Positions 42,068 to 51,935 of a stretch of 64,000 bases of DNA are shown here, one piece after another. Both the position numbers and the translations under genes were made by a program. The notes under the pieces were generated by a model. That model was not told the origin of the DNA and ran no database searches. It saw only the letters and a list, made by a program, of their open reading frames with translations. The first letter of the stretch is position 1. The number at the start of each line of letters is the position of its first letter. This DNA comes from Mesorhizobium sp. B4-1-4 (GTDB taxonomy: Bacteria > Pseudomonadota > Alphaproteobacteria > Rhizobiales > Rhizobiaceae): the NCBI RefSeq assembly GCF_006439395.2, contig NZ_CP083950.1:992001-1056000 (forward strand), read 5' to 3'.

Positions 42068-42223
42068 TCAGGCAGCGCGAGGCGATACGATCTTCTGTGC
42101 GGGCTTCTTCTTCTTCGCGGTGTGAAGAAGGGCGGCGACGATCGCGGCCGGACCGATTGCGCGATAGTGATTGGCAAGTGCTGGTTGCTTGGCGCGGTTG
42201 GCGTCTTGCTTGCTTCGAGGCAT
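42068..42223 (-). CDS. Small basic hypothetical protein
   Basis: A 51-residue lysine-rich product (MPRSKQDANRAKQPALANHY, then RAIGPAAIVAALLHTAKKKK). GGGAAGAG lies 5 bases before the ATG at 42223. Basic ends flank a short hydrophobic helix, and the YRAIGPAAIVAAL core looks protein-like, resembling small conserved rhizobial hypotheticals I have seen. It may be genuine, but a chance frame cannot be excluded. Confidence 0.45.
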   Translation of the reverse strand: MPRSKQDANRAKQPALANHYRAIGPAAIVAALLHTAKKKKPAQKIVSPRAA

Positions 42224-42641
42224 GTTTCTCTTCCCAGGTAACGTTTTCGTGTTTGCGTTTGACCGTTGAAATCCGACCAAATCGTGACGCTTTGTGATCT
42301 AGCCGGGGAATGTTTCATGACTGTGCCGACATGTTTAATAAAATGTTTCACTGCCTGATTCCGCGTGATCGAGCGACGCGATAGTCAGTCTTGGCGACGT
42401 TTTTGCTGGCATCAGCGGCTTGACGGCAACACTGGTCAAGGCGATAAAGCCGCCCATGAAAACGTCTTTCGCCATTTGTGGCATTTGCATTATTGGCTAG
42501 CCTCGTGCTGGTCCGGACGTTTTCGCCTCATCTTTCCCTAGATTGGACAAACGCCCCGGCCAGCAGGCTGGAGCCTGATTTGCGCCTTGGCGCGGGGCTG
42601 GCTCCATCCAGACAAGAAGTTCTGAACCGGGAAAGCATGGA
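42224..42641. other. Intergenic region upstream of cysS
   Basis: A 418-base gap with the promoter of cysS on one side and of the small basic gene on the other. Two close direct copies of ATGTTTCA (near 42309 and 42341) flank an AT-rich stretch. No T-box, terminator or further gene was recognised. Confidence 0.4.
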
Positions 42642-44090
42642 ATGTCGGACGCATTTAAGGGCCTGCGCCTCTACAACACGCTGACGCGCACGAAGACGGA
42701 CTTCGTTCCGATCGATGCGCTGAACGTGCGCATGTATGTTTGCGGCCCGACCGTCTACGATTTCGCCCATATCGGTAATGCCAGGCCAGTCATCGTCTTC
42801 GACGTGCTGTTCCGTCTGCTGCGCCATGTCTACGGGCAGGCGCATGTCACCTATGTGCGCAACATCACCGACGTCGACGACAAGATCAACGCGCGTGCGC
42901 TGCGCGATTTTGGCGGCGAGATTGCAGCCGGAAAATTGTCGCTCAACGAAGCCATCCGGCGCGTGACCGAAAAGACCGCCGACCAGTTCCACAGGGATGT
43001 CGCCACGCTCGGCTGCCTGGAGCCGACGGTCGAACCGCGCGCCACCGAATTCGTCGAGCCCCGCGCCGATGGCAAGGCAGACATGATCACCTTGATTCAA
43101 AGCCTGATCAAACGCGCCCATGCCTATGTTGCGGCAGGCGAAGTGCTGTTCGACACGGCGTCGATGCCGGACTACGGACAATTGTCGAAGCGCAATCTCG
43201 ACGAGCAGCAGGCCGGCGCCCGCATCGCCGTCGACGCGCACAAGAAGAACCCCGGCGATTTCGTGCTTTGGAAACTGTCGAGCCAGGAAGAGCCGGGCTG
43301 GGAAAGCCCGTGGGGCAGGGGGCGACCGGGCTGGCACATCGAATGCTCGGCAATGTCGGCCGCCTATCTCGGCGAGGTGTTCGACATCCATGGTGGTGGC
43401 CTCGATCTGATCTTCCCCCATCATGAGAACGAGATCGCCCAGTCGCGCTGCGCCCACGGCACCGATGTCATGGCCAACATCTGGATGCACAATGGCTTCC
43501 TGCAGGTGGAAGGGCAGAAGATGTCGAAGAGCCTCGGCAATTTCTACTCGATTCATGATTTGCTTGAGACCGAGACCTTTGGCGGTCGCTCGTGGCCGGG
43601 CGAGGTTCTGCGGCTGGCGATGCTGATGACGCATTACCGCGAGCCGATCGATTTCTCCGTGCGCAAGCTGGAGGAGGCGGAGAATACTTTGCGTAAATGG
43701 AAACGTGCGGCAGACCTGGCCCCGGCGGCCGGCGATTTGCCGACAAAGGTCGTGGAAGCACTCTCGGATGATCTGGCCACCTATGCCGCCTTCCAGCATT
43801 TGACCCTGCTTGCGAACGAGGCCGCCGAATTCGACGGCAAGGGTGAGAACCCCGCCGCTGCTTCGCTGAAGGCAGCCCTTCTCTTCCTCGGCTTCGACGT
43901 CGGCGCAGCCAAGGTCGACGAGGCTGCAGTCAACAAGGCGATCGCCAGGCGCCTGGAATTGATTGCCGCCAAGAACTGGGCCGAAGCCGACCGCATCCGC
44001 GACGACCTTTTGGCGCAAGGTGTCCAGCTGAAGGATGGCAAGGATCCCGCCACCGGCGAACGCTTGACGACATGGGAGGTCAAGCGGTGA
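42642..44090 (+). CDS. cysS: Cysteinyl-tRNA synthetase
   Basis: A 482-residue class I aminoacyl-tRNA synthetase charging tRNA-Cys. Zinc ligand Cys34 (YVCGPTVYD), HIGN at 43-46, a [12 protein letters not shown] zinc/active-site block and KMSKS at 293-297 are all present. The C-terminal helical anticodon-binding region ends in [20 protein letters not shown]. Length is normal. The ATG lies directly after an overlapping ATG in another frame; the start at 42642 gives the family N-terminus [13 protein letters not shown]. It is followed by palindromic repeats. Confidence 0.97.
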   Translation: MSDAFKGLRLYNTLTRTKTDFVPIDALNVRMYVCGPTVYDFAHIGNARPVIVFDVLFRLLRHVYGQAHVTYVRNITDVDDKINARALRDFGGEIAAGKLSLNEAIRRVTEKTADQFHRDVATLGCLEPTVEPRATEFVEPRADGKADMITLIQSLIKRAHAYVAAGEVLFDTASMPDYGQLSKRNLDEQQAGARIAVDAHKKNPGDFVLWKLSSQEEPGWESPWGRGRPGWHIECSAMSAAYLGEVFDIHGGGLDLIFPHHENEIAQSRCAHGTDVMANIWMHNGFLQVEGQKMSKSLGNFYSIHDLLETETFGGRSWPGEVLRLAMLMTHYREPIDFSVRKLEEAENTLRKWKRAADLAPAAGDLPTKVVEALSDDLATYAAFQHLTLLANEAAEFDGKGENPAAASLKAALLFLGFDVGAAKVDEAAVNKAIARRLELIAAKNWAEADRIRDDLLAQGVQLKDGKDPATGERLTTWEVKR

Positions 44091-44135
44091 GGGTGGCGAT
44101 GCCCAGGCAGTTGGCGAAAGCGCCGATGCCAGCCA

Positions 44136-44180
44136 ATCTCCCCCCTTGCGGGGGAGATGTCCGGCAGGACAGAGGGGGGT
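44136..44180 (+). repeat. Mesorhizobium-type CTCCCCC...GGGGGAG palindromic repeat, copy A
   Basis: The unit begins ATCTCCCCCCTTGCGGGGGA and continues GATGTCCGGCAGGACAGAGG up to a G run. It contains a hairpin CTCCCCC / GGGGGAG and a second small stem TCCGGCAGGA. Three more copies occur in the window. Confidence 0.8.
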
Positions 44181-44274
44181 GGGAAGGATCACCGACGCTT
44201 CGGTTTGCCCACTTTGGTGATGACTATTCGCTGGAAGCAAGCCGTCCTCCAGTTGACAGGATAGCGGGGCAGCA

Positions 44275-44318
44275 CCCCCCTCTGCCCTGCCGGGCATCTC
44301 CCCCGCAAGGGGGGAGAT
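44275..44318 (-). repeat. Mesorhizobium-type palindromic repeat, copy B (inverted)
   Basis: The same unit as copy A in the opposite direction, about 95 bases further on, so A and B form a large inverted repeat in the cysS-DUF559 gap. The following text CTTCGGCTTTCGCCAATC recurs with one change after copy C at 47110, showing that the repeated element is longer than its hairpin core. Confidence 0.8.
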
Positions 44319-44364
44319 CGGCTGTAACTTCGGCTTTCGCCAATCGCCAGTGTAGGGGTGATTG

Positions 44365-44769
44365 ATGGGACACGACCTTGTTCCGTCACGTCAGCGCAAG
44401 AACGCAAAATCCATGCGTCACGTCATGACCGACGCCGAGCTGAAGCTTTGGAACGAGTTGCGCGTTCATCGGCTGATGGGATTGAGCTTTCGTCGGCAGG
44501 TGCCCATCGGGCCTTACATTGTTGATTTCGCTTGTTCAGCAAAGTGCTTGATCGTCGAGGTCGATGGCAGCCAGCATGCAAATGTCGACCGGGCGGAACG
44601 CGATGAGGCGCGGTCCGCCTATCTGAAGCGCAGCGGCTGGACCATCCTGCGTTTCTGGAACGACGACGTTATCCGCGATATCGACAATGTCTGCCAGCAT
44701 ATCATGATCGAAACCGGCCTGGGCAACGCCGAAGCGCCGGCACCAGCAAGGGAGGAGGCATTTCCATGA
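44365..44769 (+). CDS. DUF559 / Vsr-like endonuclease domain protein
   Basis: A 134-residue protein of the PD-(D/E)xK-like DUF559 family. MTDAELKLWNELR and GLSFRRQVPIGPYIVDFAC are typical, followed by LIVEVDGSQHA with the acidic metal-binding residues and RSGWTILRFWNDDVI. The fold resembles very-short-patch repair endonucleases, but the biological role of the family is unknown. The ATG at 44365 is chosen over the adjoining TTG. It overlaps the VOC gene by four bases and heads a tight five-gene operon. Confidence 0.87.
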   Translation: MGHDLVPSRQRKNAKSMRHVMTDAELKLWNELRVHRLMGLSFRRQVPIGPYIVDFACSAKCLIVEVDGSQHANVDRAERDEARSAYLKRSGWTILRFWNDDVIRDIDNVCQHIMIETGLGNAEAPAPAREEAFP

Positions 44770-45152
44770 TCGATCATCTCGGCATCACCGTTGCCGATTT
44801 CGACGCTTCGAAGGCTTTCTACGACAAGGCAATGGCGCCGCTTGGCGCCTCTCTGCTCTATATGGTGCCGTTGGAATACACCGGTGGCGCAAAGGTCGGC
44901 GGCTATGGCCGCGACCGGCCGGTGTTCTGGCGGAGTGCCGGAACGGAAAAGCCAAAGTCCGCCCAGCACGTCGCCTTCACCGCGCGCAGCCGTGCCGAAG
45001 TCGACGCCTTTCATGCCGCGGCGGTTGCCGCCGGCGGCAAGGACAATGGCGCGCCGGGCCCGCGTTCGCACTATCATCCCAATTATTATGGCGCCTTCGT
45101 CTTCGATCCTGACGGCAACAATGTCGAGGCGGTCTGCCATGATCCGGAGTGA
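44766..45152 (+). CDS. VOC family protein (glyoxalase fold)
   Basis: A 128-residue VOC protein: MIDHLGITVADFDASKAFYD at the N-terminus and YYGAFVFDPDGNNVEAVCH at the C-terminus give paired metal-binding His and Glu positions. HVAFTARSRAEVDAFHAAA is the central helix. It probably acts on a small electrophile or thiol adduct, but the substrate is unknown. Its start overlaps the DUF559 stop (ATGA), and the GFA gene begins 6 bases after its stop. Confidence 0.88.
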   Translation: MIDHLGITVADFDASKAFYDKAMAPLGASLLYMVPLEYTGGAKVGGYGRDRPVFWRSAGTEKPKSAQHVAFTARSRAEVDAFHAAAVAAGGKDNGAPGPRSHYHPNYYGAFVFDPDGNNVEAVCHDPE

Positions 45153-45158
45153 GATGCG

Positions 45159-45646
45159 ATGAGCCTCGACAACCGGCCGGTCTATACGGGCGGCTGCCAG
45201 TGCGGTGCGGTGCGCTTCCGCGTCGAGGGCGCGCTTGGCGACGCCTCGATTTGCCACTGCCGCATGTGCCAGAAGGCGAGCGGCAATTTCTACCTGCCGC
45301 TGGTCTCGGTGCGCGGCGCCAAGGTCGACTGGACACGCGGTGAGCCCAAGCGCTTCCGCTCCTCCAACGCCGTCTGGCGCGGCTTCTGCGGCGAATGCGG
45401 CACGCCGCTGACCTTCGAGGCGCCCGACGGCATGGCGCTCGCCATCGCCGCCTTCGACGATCCGGCTGATATCGCGCCGATCATCCAATGGGGCACGGAG
45501 GCAAAGTTGCCTTATGTGGATTCTATTCCGCAATTGCCGGGCGAGGACACGATGGCTGACGTGGGGTCGGCCCCCTATCTCGCCGAGCTCGTCTCCTACC
45601 AGCATCCCGACCACGACACCGACCAATGGCCGCCGGAGGAAAGACC

Positions 45647-45650
<4 letters not shown>
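45159..45650 (+). CDS. GFA/CENP-V family zinc protein, first paralogue
   Basis: A 163-residue member of the glutathione-dependent formaldehyde-activating enzyme-like (GFA) family. Zinc-binding cysteines are seen in GGCQCGAVRF, CHCRMCQK and FCGECGTPL. The original GFA enzyme catalyses the glutathione-formaldehyde adduct reaction; for most homologues the activity is unproven. It lies between a VOC gene and a second GFA paralogue, with which it overlaps by four bases. Confidence 0.9.
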
Positions 45651-47085
<1,435 letters not shown>

Positions 47086-47109
47086 CCGTGCAGGTTCATG
47101 TCCTATGGC

Positions 47110-47155
47110 GCCCCCCTCTGTCCTGCCGGACATCTCCCCCACTTGGGGGGAGATC
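47110..47155 (-). repeat. Mesorhizobium-type palindromic repeat, copy C (inverted)
   Basis: The CTCCCCC...GGGGGAG unit in minus orientation, 25 bases after the pip stop. It is followed by CTTCGACTTTCGCCAATCTC, shared with the flank of copy B. Confidence 0.8.
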
Positions 47156-47220
47156 AGACTGCACTTCGACTTTCGCCAATCTCCAGCGTTGCAGGAGAAG
47201 CGGCAGGGCCGAAGCTGCTG

Positions 47221-47264
47221 ATCTCCCCCCTTGTGGGGGAGATGTCCGGCAGGACAGAGGGGGG
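47221..47264 (+). repeat. Mesorhizobium-type palindromic repeat, copy D
   Basis: A plus-orientation unit that faces copy C across 65 bases, the reverse of the A/B order. It ends 32 bases before the cimA start, so it lies within the probable cimA leader or between the operons as a transcription or mRNA-stability hairpin. Confidence 0.8.
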
Positions 47265-47296
47265 CGCGAAGGATCGCGACCTTTCGAGCTACTGCC

Positions 47297-48913
47297 ATGA
47301 AAAAGCAAAGATTGTTCCTTTTCGATACCACACTGCGCGATGGCCAGCAGACGCCGGGCATCGACTTTTCGGTCGAGGACAAGATCGCGATCGCAAAACT
47401 GCTTGACGAATTCGGCATGGACTATGTCGAGGGCGGTTATCCCGGCGCCAATCCGACCGACACCGCATTCTTTCAGCAGAAGCGCACGGCGACGGCCAAA
47501 TTCGTCGCCTTCGGCATGACCAAGCGGGCAGGGGTGTCGGCGTCCAACGACCCGGGCCTTGCCGCGCTTGTCCAGTCGAAATCGGACGCCATCTGCTTCG
47601 TTGCCAAGAGTTGGGATTATCACGTTCGCGTCGCGCTTGGCTGTACGAACGAGGAGAATCTCGACGCCATCAAGGCTTCGGTCGATGCCGCTGTCGCTTC
47701 GGGCAAGGAAGCGATGGTCGACTGCGAGCATTTCTTCGACGGCTTCAAGGCCAATCCGGACTATGCGCTGGCCTGCGCAAGGACGGCGTATGACGCCGGC
47801 GCACGCTGGGTGGTATTGTGCGACACCAATGGCGGCACGCAGCCCTCGGAAGTGCGCGGCATCGTCGGGAAAGTCATCGCCTCCGGCATTCCGGGCGACC
47901 GTCTCGGCATCCACGCCCATGACGACACCGGCCAGGCGGTGGCGAATTCGCTCGCCGCGGTCGAAGCGGGCGCGCGCCAGATCCAGGGCACGCTGAACGG
48001 CATCGGCGAGCGCTGCGGCAATGCCAATCTGATCTCCATCGTGCCAACGCTGGCGCTCAAGCCGGCTTTCGCCGACCGCTTCGAGACCGGCATTTCGGCC
48101 GAGGCTCTGAGCGGCATTTCGAGGCTTTCCCGCGCCTTCGACGAATTGCTGAACCGCGCGCCGGAAGCGCAGGCGCCCTATGTTGGCGCCTCGGCCTTCG
48201 CCACCAAGGCCGGCATCCATGCTTCCGCGCTGGCCAAGGAGCCGGCGACCTATGAGCATGTAGAGCCGCAAGCCGTCGGCAACCGCCGCCGCGTCATGGT
48301 CTCGGACCAGGGCGGCAAGGCCAATTTCCTGGCCGAGCTGAAGCGGCGCGGCATCGAAGTGCCCCGGGACGACCACCGGCTCGACGCGCTGATCGCGGTC
48401 GTCAAGGAGCGCGAGGCCGAAGGCTATGCCTATGAAGGCGCCGATGCGTCCTTCGAGCTCCTGGCGCGCAAGATGCTGCACGGCCTGCCCGAATTCTTCA
48501 ACGTCACCTCGTTTCGCTGCATGGTCGAGCGTCGCTTCGACGCCAATGGCCAGTTGAAGACGGTGTCCGAGGCGATCGTGAAAGTGCTGGTCGACGGCGA
48601 GGAGAAAATGTCGGTGGCCGAGGGACATGGCCCGGTCAACGCGCTCGACATCGCGCTGCGCAAGGATCTCGGCAAGTACCAGAACGAGATCGTCGATCTC
48701 GAGCTTGCCGACTTCAAGGTGCGTATCCTCAATGGCGGCACCGAGGCCATCACCCGGGTGCTCGTCGAATCGCATGATTCCTCCGGCGCCCGCTGGTGGA
48801 CGGTCGGCGTGTCGGAAAACATCATCGACGCCTCCTTCCAGGCGCTGATGGATTCGATCGTCTACAAGCTGATGAAGAATCGCGAGATGGCGGGACTTGT
48901 TGCGGCCGAGTAA
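47297..48913 (+). CDS. cimA: Citramalate synthase
   Basis: A 538-residue enzyme condensing pyruvate with acetyl-CoA to (R)-citramalate, the threonine-independent entry to isoleucine. The HMGL-like TIM barrel starts with LFDTTLRDGQQTPG carrying Arg14-Asp15, and metal-binding HAHDDTGQAVANS follows in the barrel. The C-terminal LeuA-type regulatory dimer domain lies beyond about residue 400 (KVRILNGGTEAITRVLVES). The subgroup-typical FDELLNRAPEAQAPYVGASAFATK block is also present. The ATG at 47297 starts the domain; a 22-codon extension would translate repeat D and is rejected. Confidence 0.92.
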   Translation: MKKQRLFLFDTTLRDGQQTPGIDFSVEDKIAIAKLLDEFGMDYVEGGYPGANPTDTAFFQQKRTATAKFVAFGMTKRAGVSASNDPGLAALVQSKSDAICFVAKSWDYHVRVALGCTNEENLDAIKASVDAAVASGKEAMVDCEHFFDGFKANPDYALACARTAYDAGARWVVLCDTNGGTQPSEVRGIVGKVIASGIPGDRLGIHAHDDTGQAVANSLAAVEAGARQIQGTLNGIGERCGNANLISIVPTLALKPAFADRFETGISAEALSGISRLSRAFDELLNRAPEAQAPYVGASAFATKAGIHASALAKEPATYEHVEPQAVGNRRRVMVSDQGGKANFLAELKRRGIEVPRDDHRLDALIAVVKEREAEGYAYEGADASFELLARKMLHGLPEFFNVTSFRCMVERRFDANGQLKTVSEAIVKVLVDGEEKMSVAEGHGPVNALDIALRKDLGKYQNEIVDLELADFKVRILNGGTEAITRVLVESHDSSGARWWTVGVSENIIDASFQALMDSIVYKLMKNREMAGLVAAE

Positions 48914-48977
48914 GTTTGAACCATCAGCGAAAGTCCATTGATCCATCAGAACTTTGCGATGGTCTTGCCAGGGTTAC

Positions 48978-48997
48978 TGGGCCATAGCGTTGGCCCA
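48978..48997 (+). other. Small hairpin abutting the rarD start codon
   Basis: TGGGCCA-TAGCGT-TGGCCCA forms a perfect 7-bp stem whose last base is the A of the rarD ATG. No Shine-Dalgarno sequence is visible between it and the start. It may limit initiation or be a chance dyad. Confidence 0.35.
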
Positions 48998-49911
48998 TGG
49001 CGACTGAAACGATTGCTCTGGACGCAGATTCAAAAGCCCGCCGCGGCTTCCTGCTGGCGCTGGGTGCCTATCTGCTCTGGGGATTGCTGCCTTTCTACAT
49101 GAAGGCGGTGGCGCATCTGCCGCTTGCCGAGGTGATCGCGCATCGCGTCGTCTGGTCCGTGCCGATCGCTGCGGCGGTTCTGGTCTGGGCCGGCCGCACG
49201 GCGGACTTCAAGGTGGCAATTCGTTCGCCCCGCACCATCGCCATGGCGGCGCTGACGGCGGCGCTGATCTCGGTCAACTGGGGCATCTATGTCTGGGCGA
49301 TCGCCGTCGACCGTACCGTCGAGACCGCGCTCGGCTATTACATCAATCCGCTGGTCAGCGTCGTCGTCGGCGCGCTGCTGCTGGGCGAGCGGCTCGACCG
49401 TTTGCAGATCGCTGCGGTGGTGCTTGCGGCGGTTGCGGTCGCGGTGCTGACAATCGAAGGCGGCAAGTTGCCCTGGGTGTCGCTGGCATTGGCGTTTTCC
49501 TTCGCCGCCTACGGCTTCTTCCGCAAGACGCTGCCGATCGGGCCAAGCCAGGGCTTTCTGCTCGAAGTGCTTCTGCTGTCCGTGCCGGCTCTCAGCTATA
49601 TCGTCTACTTGATTGCGACCGGACAGGATCACATCATATCCAGCACTGGCACCGATACGGCGTTGCTGATCGGCTGCGGCCCGATCACATCGGTGCCGCT
49701 GCTTTTGTTTGCGTTCGGCGCCAAGCTTTTGCGGCTCTCCACCATCGGCATCATGCAGTATATCGCGCCGACCATGGTGTTCCTGATCGCCGTGCTGGTC
49801 TTCAACGAGCCGTTCGGCACCACGCAGGCCGTCGCCTTTGTCCTGATCTGGACGGCACTCGCGATCTATTCCTGGTCGATGTTGACCAGCGCGCGCAGGG
49901 CGGCTCGATAG
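48997..49911 (+). CDS. rarD: RarD-type EamA/DMT transporter
   Basis: A 304-residue inner-membrane protein with ten predicted helices in two five-helix EamA-like halves. GALGYYINPLVSVVVGALLLGERL-type text (ETALGYYINPLVSV) and YIAPTMVFLIAVLVFNEPFG are the RarD signatures. The family was first tied to chloramphenicol sensitivity but its transported compound is not established. It is a monocistronic gene following cimA by 83 bases. Confidence 0.9.
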   Translation: MATETIALDADSKARRGFLLALGAYLLWGLLPFYMKAVAHLPLAEVIAHRVVWSVPIAAAVLVWAGRTADFKVAIRSPRTIAMAALTAALISVNWGIYVWAIAVDRTVETALGYYINPLVSVVVGALLLGERLDRLQIAAVVLAAVAVAVLTIEGGKLPWVSLALAFSFAAYGFFRKTLPIGPSQGFLLEVLLLSVPALSYIVYLIATGQDHIISSTGTDTALLIGCGPITSVPLLLFAFGAKLLRLSTIGIMQYIAPTMVFLIAVLVFNEPFGTTQAVAFVLIWTALAIYSWSMLTSARRAAR

Positions 49912-49967
49912 AAAGTTTCAATGCGGAGGACCTTCGCGCTTCGGCGCCAGAAGTTGCCAAGCTGCCG

Positions 49968-50972
49968 CTACAGTCCCCGGCCAAGGCGCCTGACAAAAAG
50001 ATAGGTGGCCGCCGCGATGGCCACCGACACTGCCGTCACAATCCAGAAGCCCATTGGCGTATCGACCAGCGGCAGCCCGCCGACATTCATGCCGAAGAGG
50101 CCCGAGATGATGGTCATCGGCAGCAGCACCGCCGTCAGCACTGAAAGAACGTAGAGCAGCTGGTTCGACTGCATCGTCAGTTTCGCCATCAGTTCGTCCT
50201 GCAGCAGCCTCGTGCGCGCCTGCAGCTGCTCGCCGTCGTGGAAGAGGGTCTGCGCCCGGTGCGAGAGCCTTGCGGCCATGTCGTTTATGGGGTCGGGCAG
50301 CTCGTCGCGATGCGCATGGTCGAGATGCCTGAACAGATTGGTGAGCGTCGCCATCTGCCGGTGGATGACCACCAACTGCCGGCGCGCCTCGACCAGCGCT
50401 TGCCGCTCATTGTGCCATGCATCGCGCACGACGCGGTCCTCAATGCCGTCCAGCGTATCGCCGAGCTTGCCGAGTTCGCTCGCCATGCCGTCGAGCGACT
50501 GGCCCATGACGGCCTCGATCAGGTCCGACGGCGAGCGGAATTTGCGTGATCCATTTTCCACCGCCTTGCGAACCGCGTCGACTGACTCCAGCGGCTGCTT
50601 GCGAGCGCCTATCAACATCGTGTCGTTAAAGGCAAAGCGGAAATGGACGAGCCCGCGTGCCTCCGAAAAGTCGTGCTTGAGGTCCGGCAAATCGCCATAG
50701 AGCCAGCCATCCTCATAGTCGATGTGACAGCCATGACTTGGCGCCAGGAAAGCATCGCGCGCCGGGGCCGGCAGGGCCTTCTCCGCGCCGATCTCCTGGC
50801 GTGCATGCAGATCGGTGATCTGGTAGCTGCGGCAGGTCCAGTGCGCCTGCACGGGGTCCTTCGTGCGGGAGCCATCAGCGGTGAAATGATAGAGGAAGAA
50901 CAGCCCGTGCTCGTCGGGCAGGTAAGGCGACAGGTCGGTGCCTTCCGGAGCGAGGGCGGTATCCATGAGCAT
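49968..50972 (-). CDS. ZntB/CorA-type divalent cation transporter
   Basis: A 334-residue member of the CorA metal-ion transporter superfamily. The large N-terminal cytoplasmic domain ends in a long helix (RHLDHAHRDELPDPINDM...), followed by two C-terminal transmembrane segments (about 270-290 and 305-325). The pore motif is GMNVGG, where GMN is conserved across the family. The first part (DLSPYLPDEHGLFFLYHFTA) resembles ZntB proteins, which move zinc. It converges with rarD. Confidence 0.88.
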   Translation of the reverse strand: MLMDTALAPEGTDLSPYLPDEHGLFFLYHFTADGSRTKDPVQAHWTCRSYQITDLHARQEIGAEKALPAPARDAFLAPSHGCHIDYEDGWLYGDLPDLKHDFSEARGLVHFRFAFNDTMLIGARKQPLESVDAVRKAVENGSRKFRSPSDLIEAVMGQSLDGMASELGKLGDTLDGIEDRVVRDAWHNERQALVEARRQLVVIHRQMATLTNLFRHLDHAHRDELPDPINDMAARLSHRAQTLFHDGEQLQARTRLLQDELMAKLTMQSNQLLYVLSVLTAVLLPMTIISGLFGMNVGGLPLVDTPMGFWIVTAVSVAIAAATYLFVRRLGRGL

Positions 50973-51107
50973 AGTGCCAGATGCAAGTTTCGGACGTAGC
51001 GCCGCGTGGCGGCTACCTTACCGCGTTTTCTAGCACGCGCGGACCCGTTTCCGTGTGACGGTTTCTTGACAGCCGATCACAGTGTGTCGACGAGCAGCAA
51101 TGCGGTG

Positions 51108-51155
51108 GCAGTAGGGCAGTAGGGCAGTAGGGCAGTAGGGCAGTAGGGCAGTAGG
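51108..51155. repeat. Tandem array of six GCAGTAGG octamers
   Basis: Six perfect head-to-tail copies of the 8-base unit GCAGTAGG. Ten bases further on, the reverse complement CCTACTGC occurs (51167-51174), followed by related TTACTGCC and TCCCTAG text, so RNA from this region could fold. It lies between the 3' end of the LOG gene and the ZntB-like gene start region, in a 223-base gap. Confidence 0.93.
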
Positions 51156-51195
51156 GGCCGTCATTCCCTACTGCCTTACTGCCTATTCCCTAGCC

Positions 51196-51807
51196 TCACA
51201 TTTTGTCGATCACCGACTGTACGCCCTCGGTTGGTGCGTCGACGGAGGAGCCGGCCACCATGATGGCGGCGACGATGGCCTCGGGGTCGTTGACGACCAG
51301 CGGCTTGACCCGTTGCGCGGTGTGGATGAAACCCTCTGCGGTCATGTGATCAAGCAGTGTCAGCATCGGATCCCAGAAACCGCCGACATTGCCGAACACG
51401 ATCGGTTTGCGGTGGTGGCCGAGTTGCGCCCAGGTCATGATCTCGACGATCTCCTCGACCGTGCCGATGCCGCCTGGCAACGCCACAAAGGCGTCGGATT
51501 TCTCGAACATTCTATGTTTGCGCTCGTGCATGTTGTCGGTGATCAACAGTTCGTCGAGCCGGTCGAGCGCGGTTTCGGTTGCTTCCCTGTTGATCAGGAA
51601 GCGGGGAATAATGCCCGTCACCTTGCCGCCGGCCTTGAGCGCGCCTTCGGCGACGGCGCCCATGATACCCTTGGTGCCGCCGCCATAGATCAGCCTGAGG
51701 CCGGAGCGCGCGAGCGAGCGCCCGAGCAGGTGGCCGGCCTTGGCGTAAGTTTCATCGCGGCCCGGAGACGAGCCGCAATAGACGCAGACGGATCGAATCG
51801 TGTTCAT
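51196..51807 (-). CDS. LOG family protein (cytokinin riboside 5'-monophosphate phosphoribohydrolase type)
   Basis: A 203-residue Rossmann-like protein. The family signatures RLIYGGGTKGIMGAVAEGAL and ALPGGIGTVEEIVEIMTWAQLG (the PGGxGTxxE motif) are present. LOG enzymes release the free base from nucleotide 5'-monophosphates, giving active cytokinin in plants and some bacteria; many bacterial members act on AMP-like substrates. In a plant-associated bacterium cytokinin release is possible, but not shown by sequence. The gene is monocistronic, with the octamer array just downstream. Confidence 0.9.
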   Translation of the reverse strand: MNTIRSVCVYCGSSPGRDETYAKAGHLLGRSLARSGLRLIYGGGTKGIMGAVAEGALKAGGKVTGIIPRFLINREATETALDRLDELLITDNMHERKHRMFEKSDAFVALPGGIGTVEEIVEIMTWAQLGHHRKPIVFGNVGGFWDPMLTLLDHMTAEGFIHTAQRVKPLVVNDPEAIVAAIMVAGSSVDAPTEGVQSVIDKM

Positions 51808-51935
51808 ACCGATGATTGGTGATTGGGTCTGAAAGCGCGGTCAAGCCCCAAGGGCCAACAAGGGCGGGCTTTTTCTTGTCGGTCGTGGCAAAACACGCTA
51901 GACCGGCATTAGGTGGCTAAGGGGTAGCGAAATAC

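Noticed and set aside
42224-42641. T-box or riboswitch upstream of cysS
   Set aside because: No conserved T-box sequence, terminator/antiterminator pair or known aptamer core was seen, and T-boxes are not expected in alphaproteobacteria.
51108-51155. Iterons of a replication origin
   Set aside because: The 8-base units are contiguous without spacers, no replication gene is nearby, and the region is chromosomal housekeeping context.
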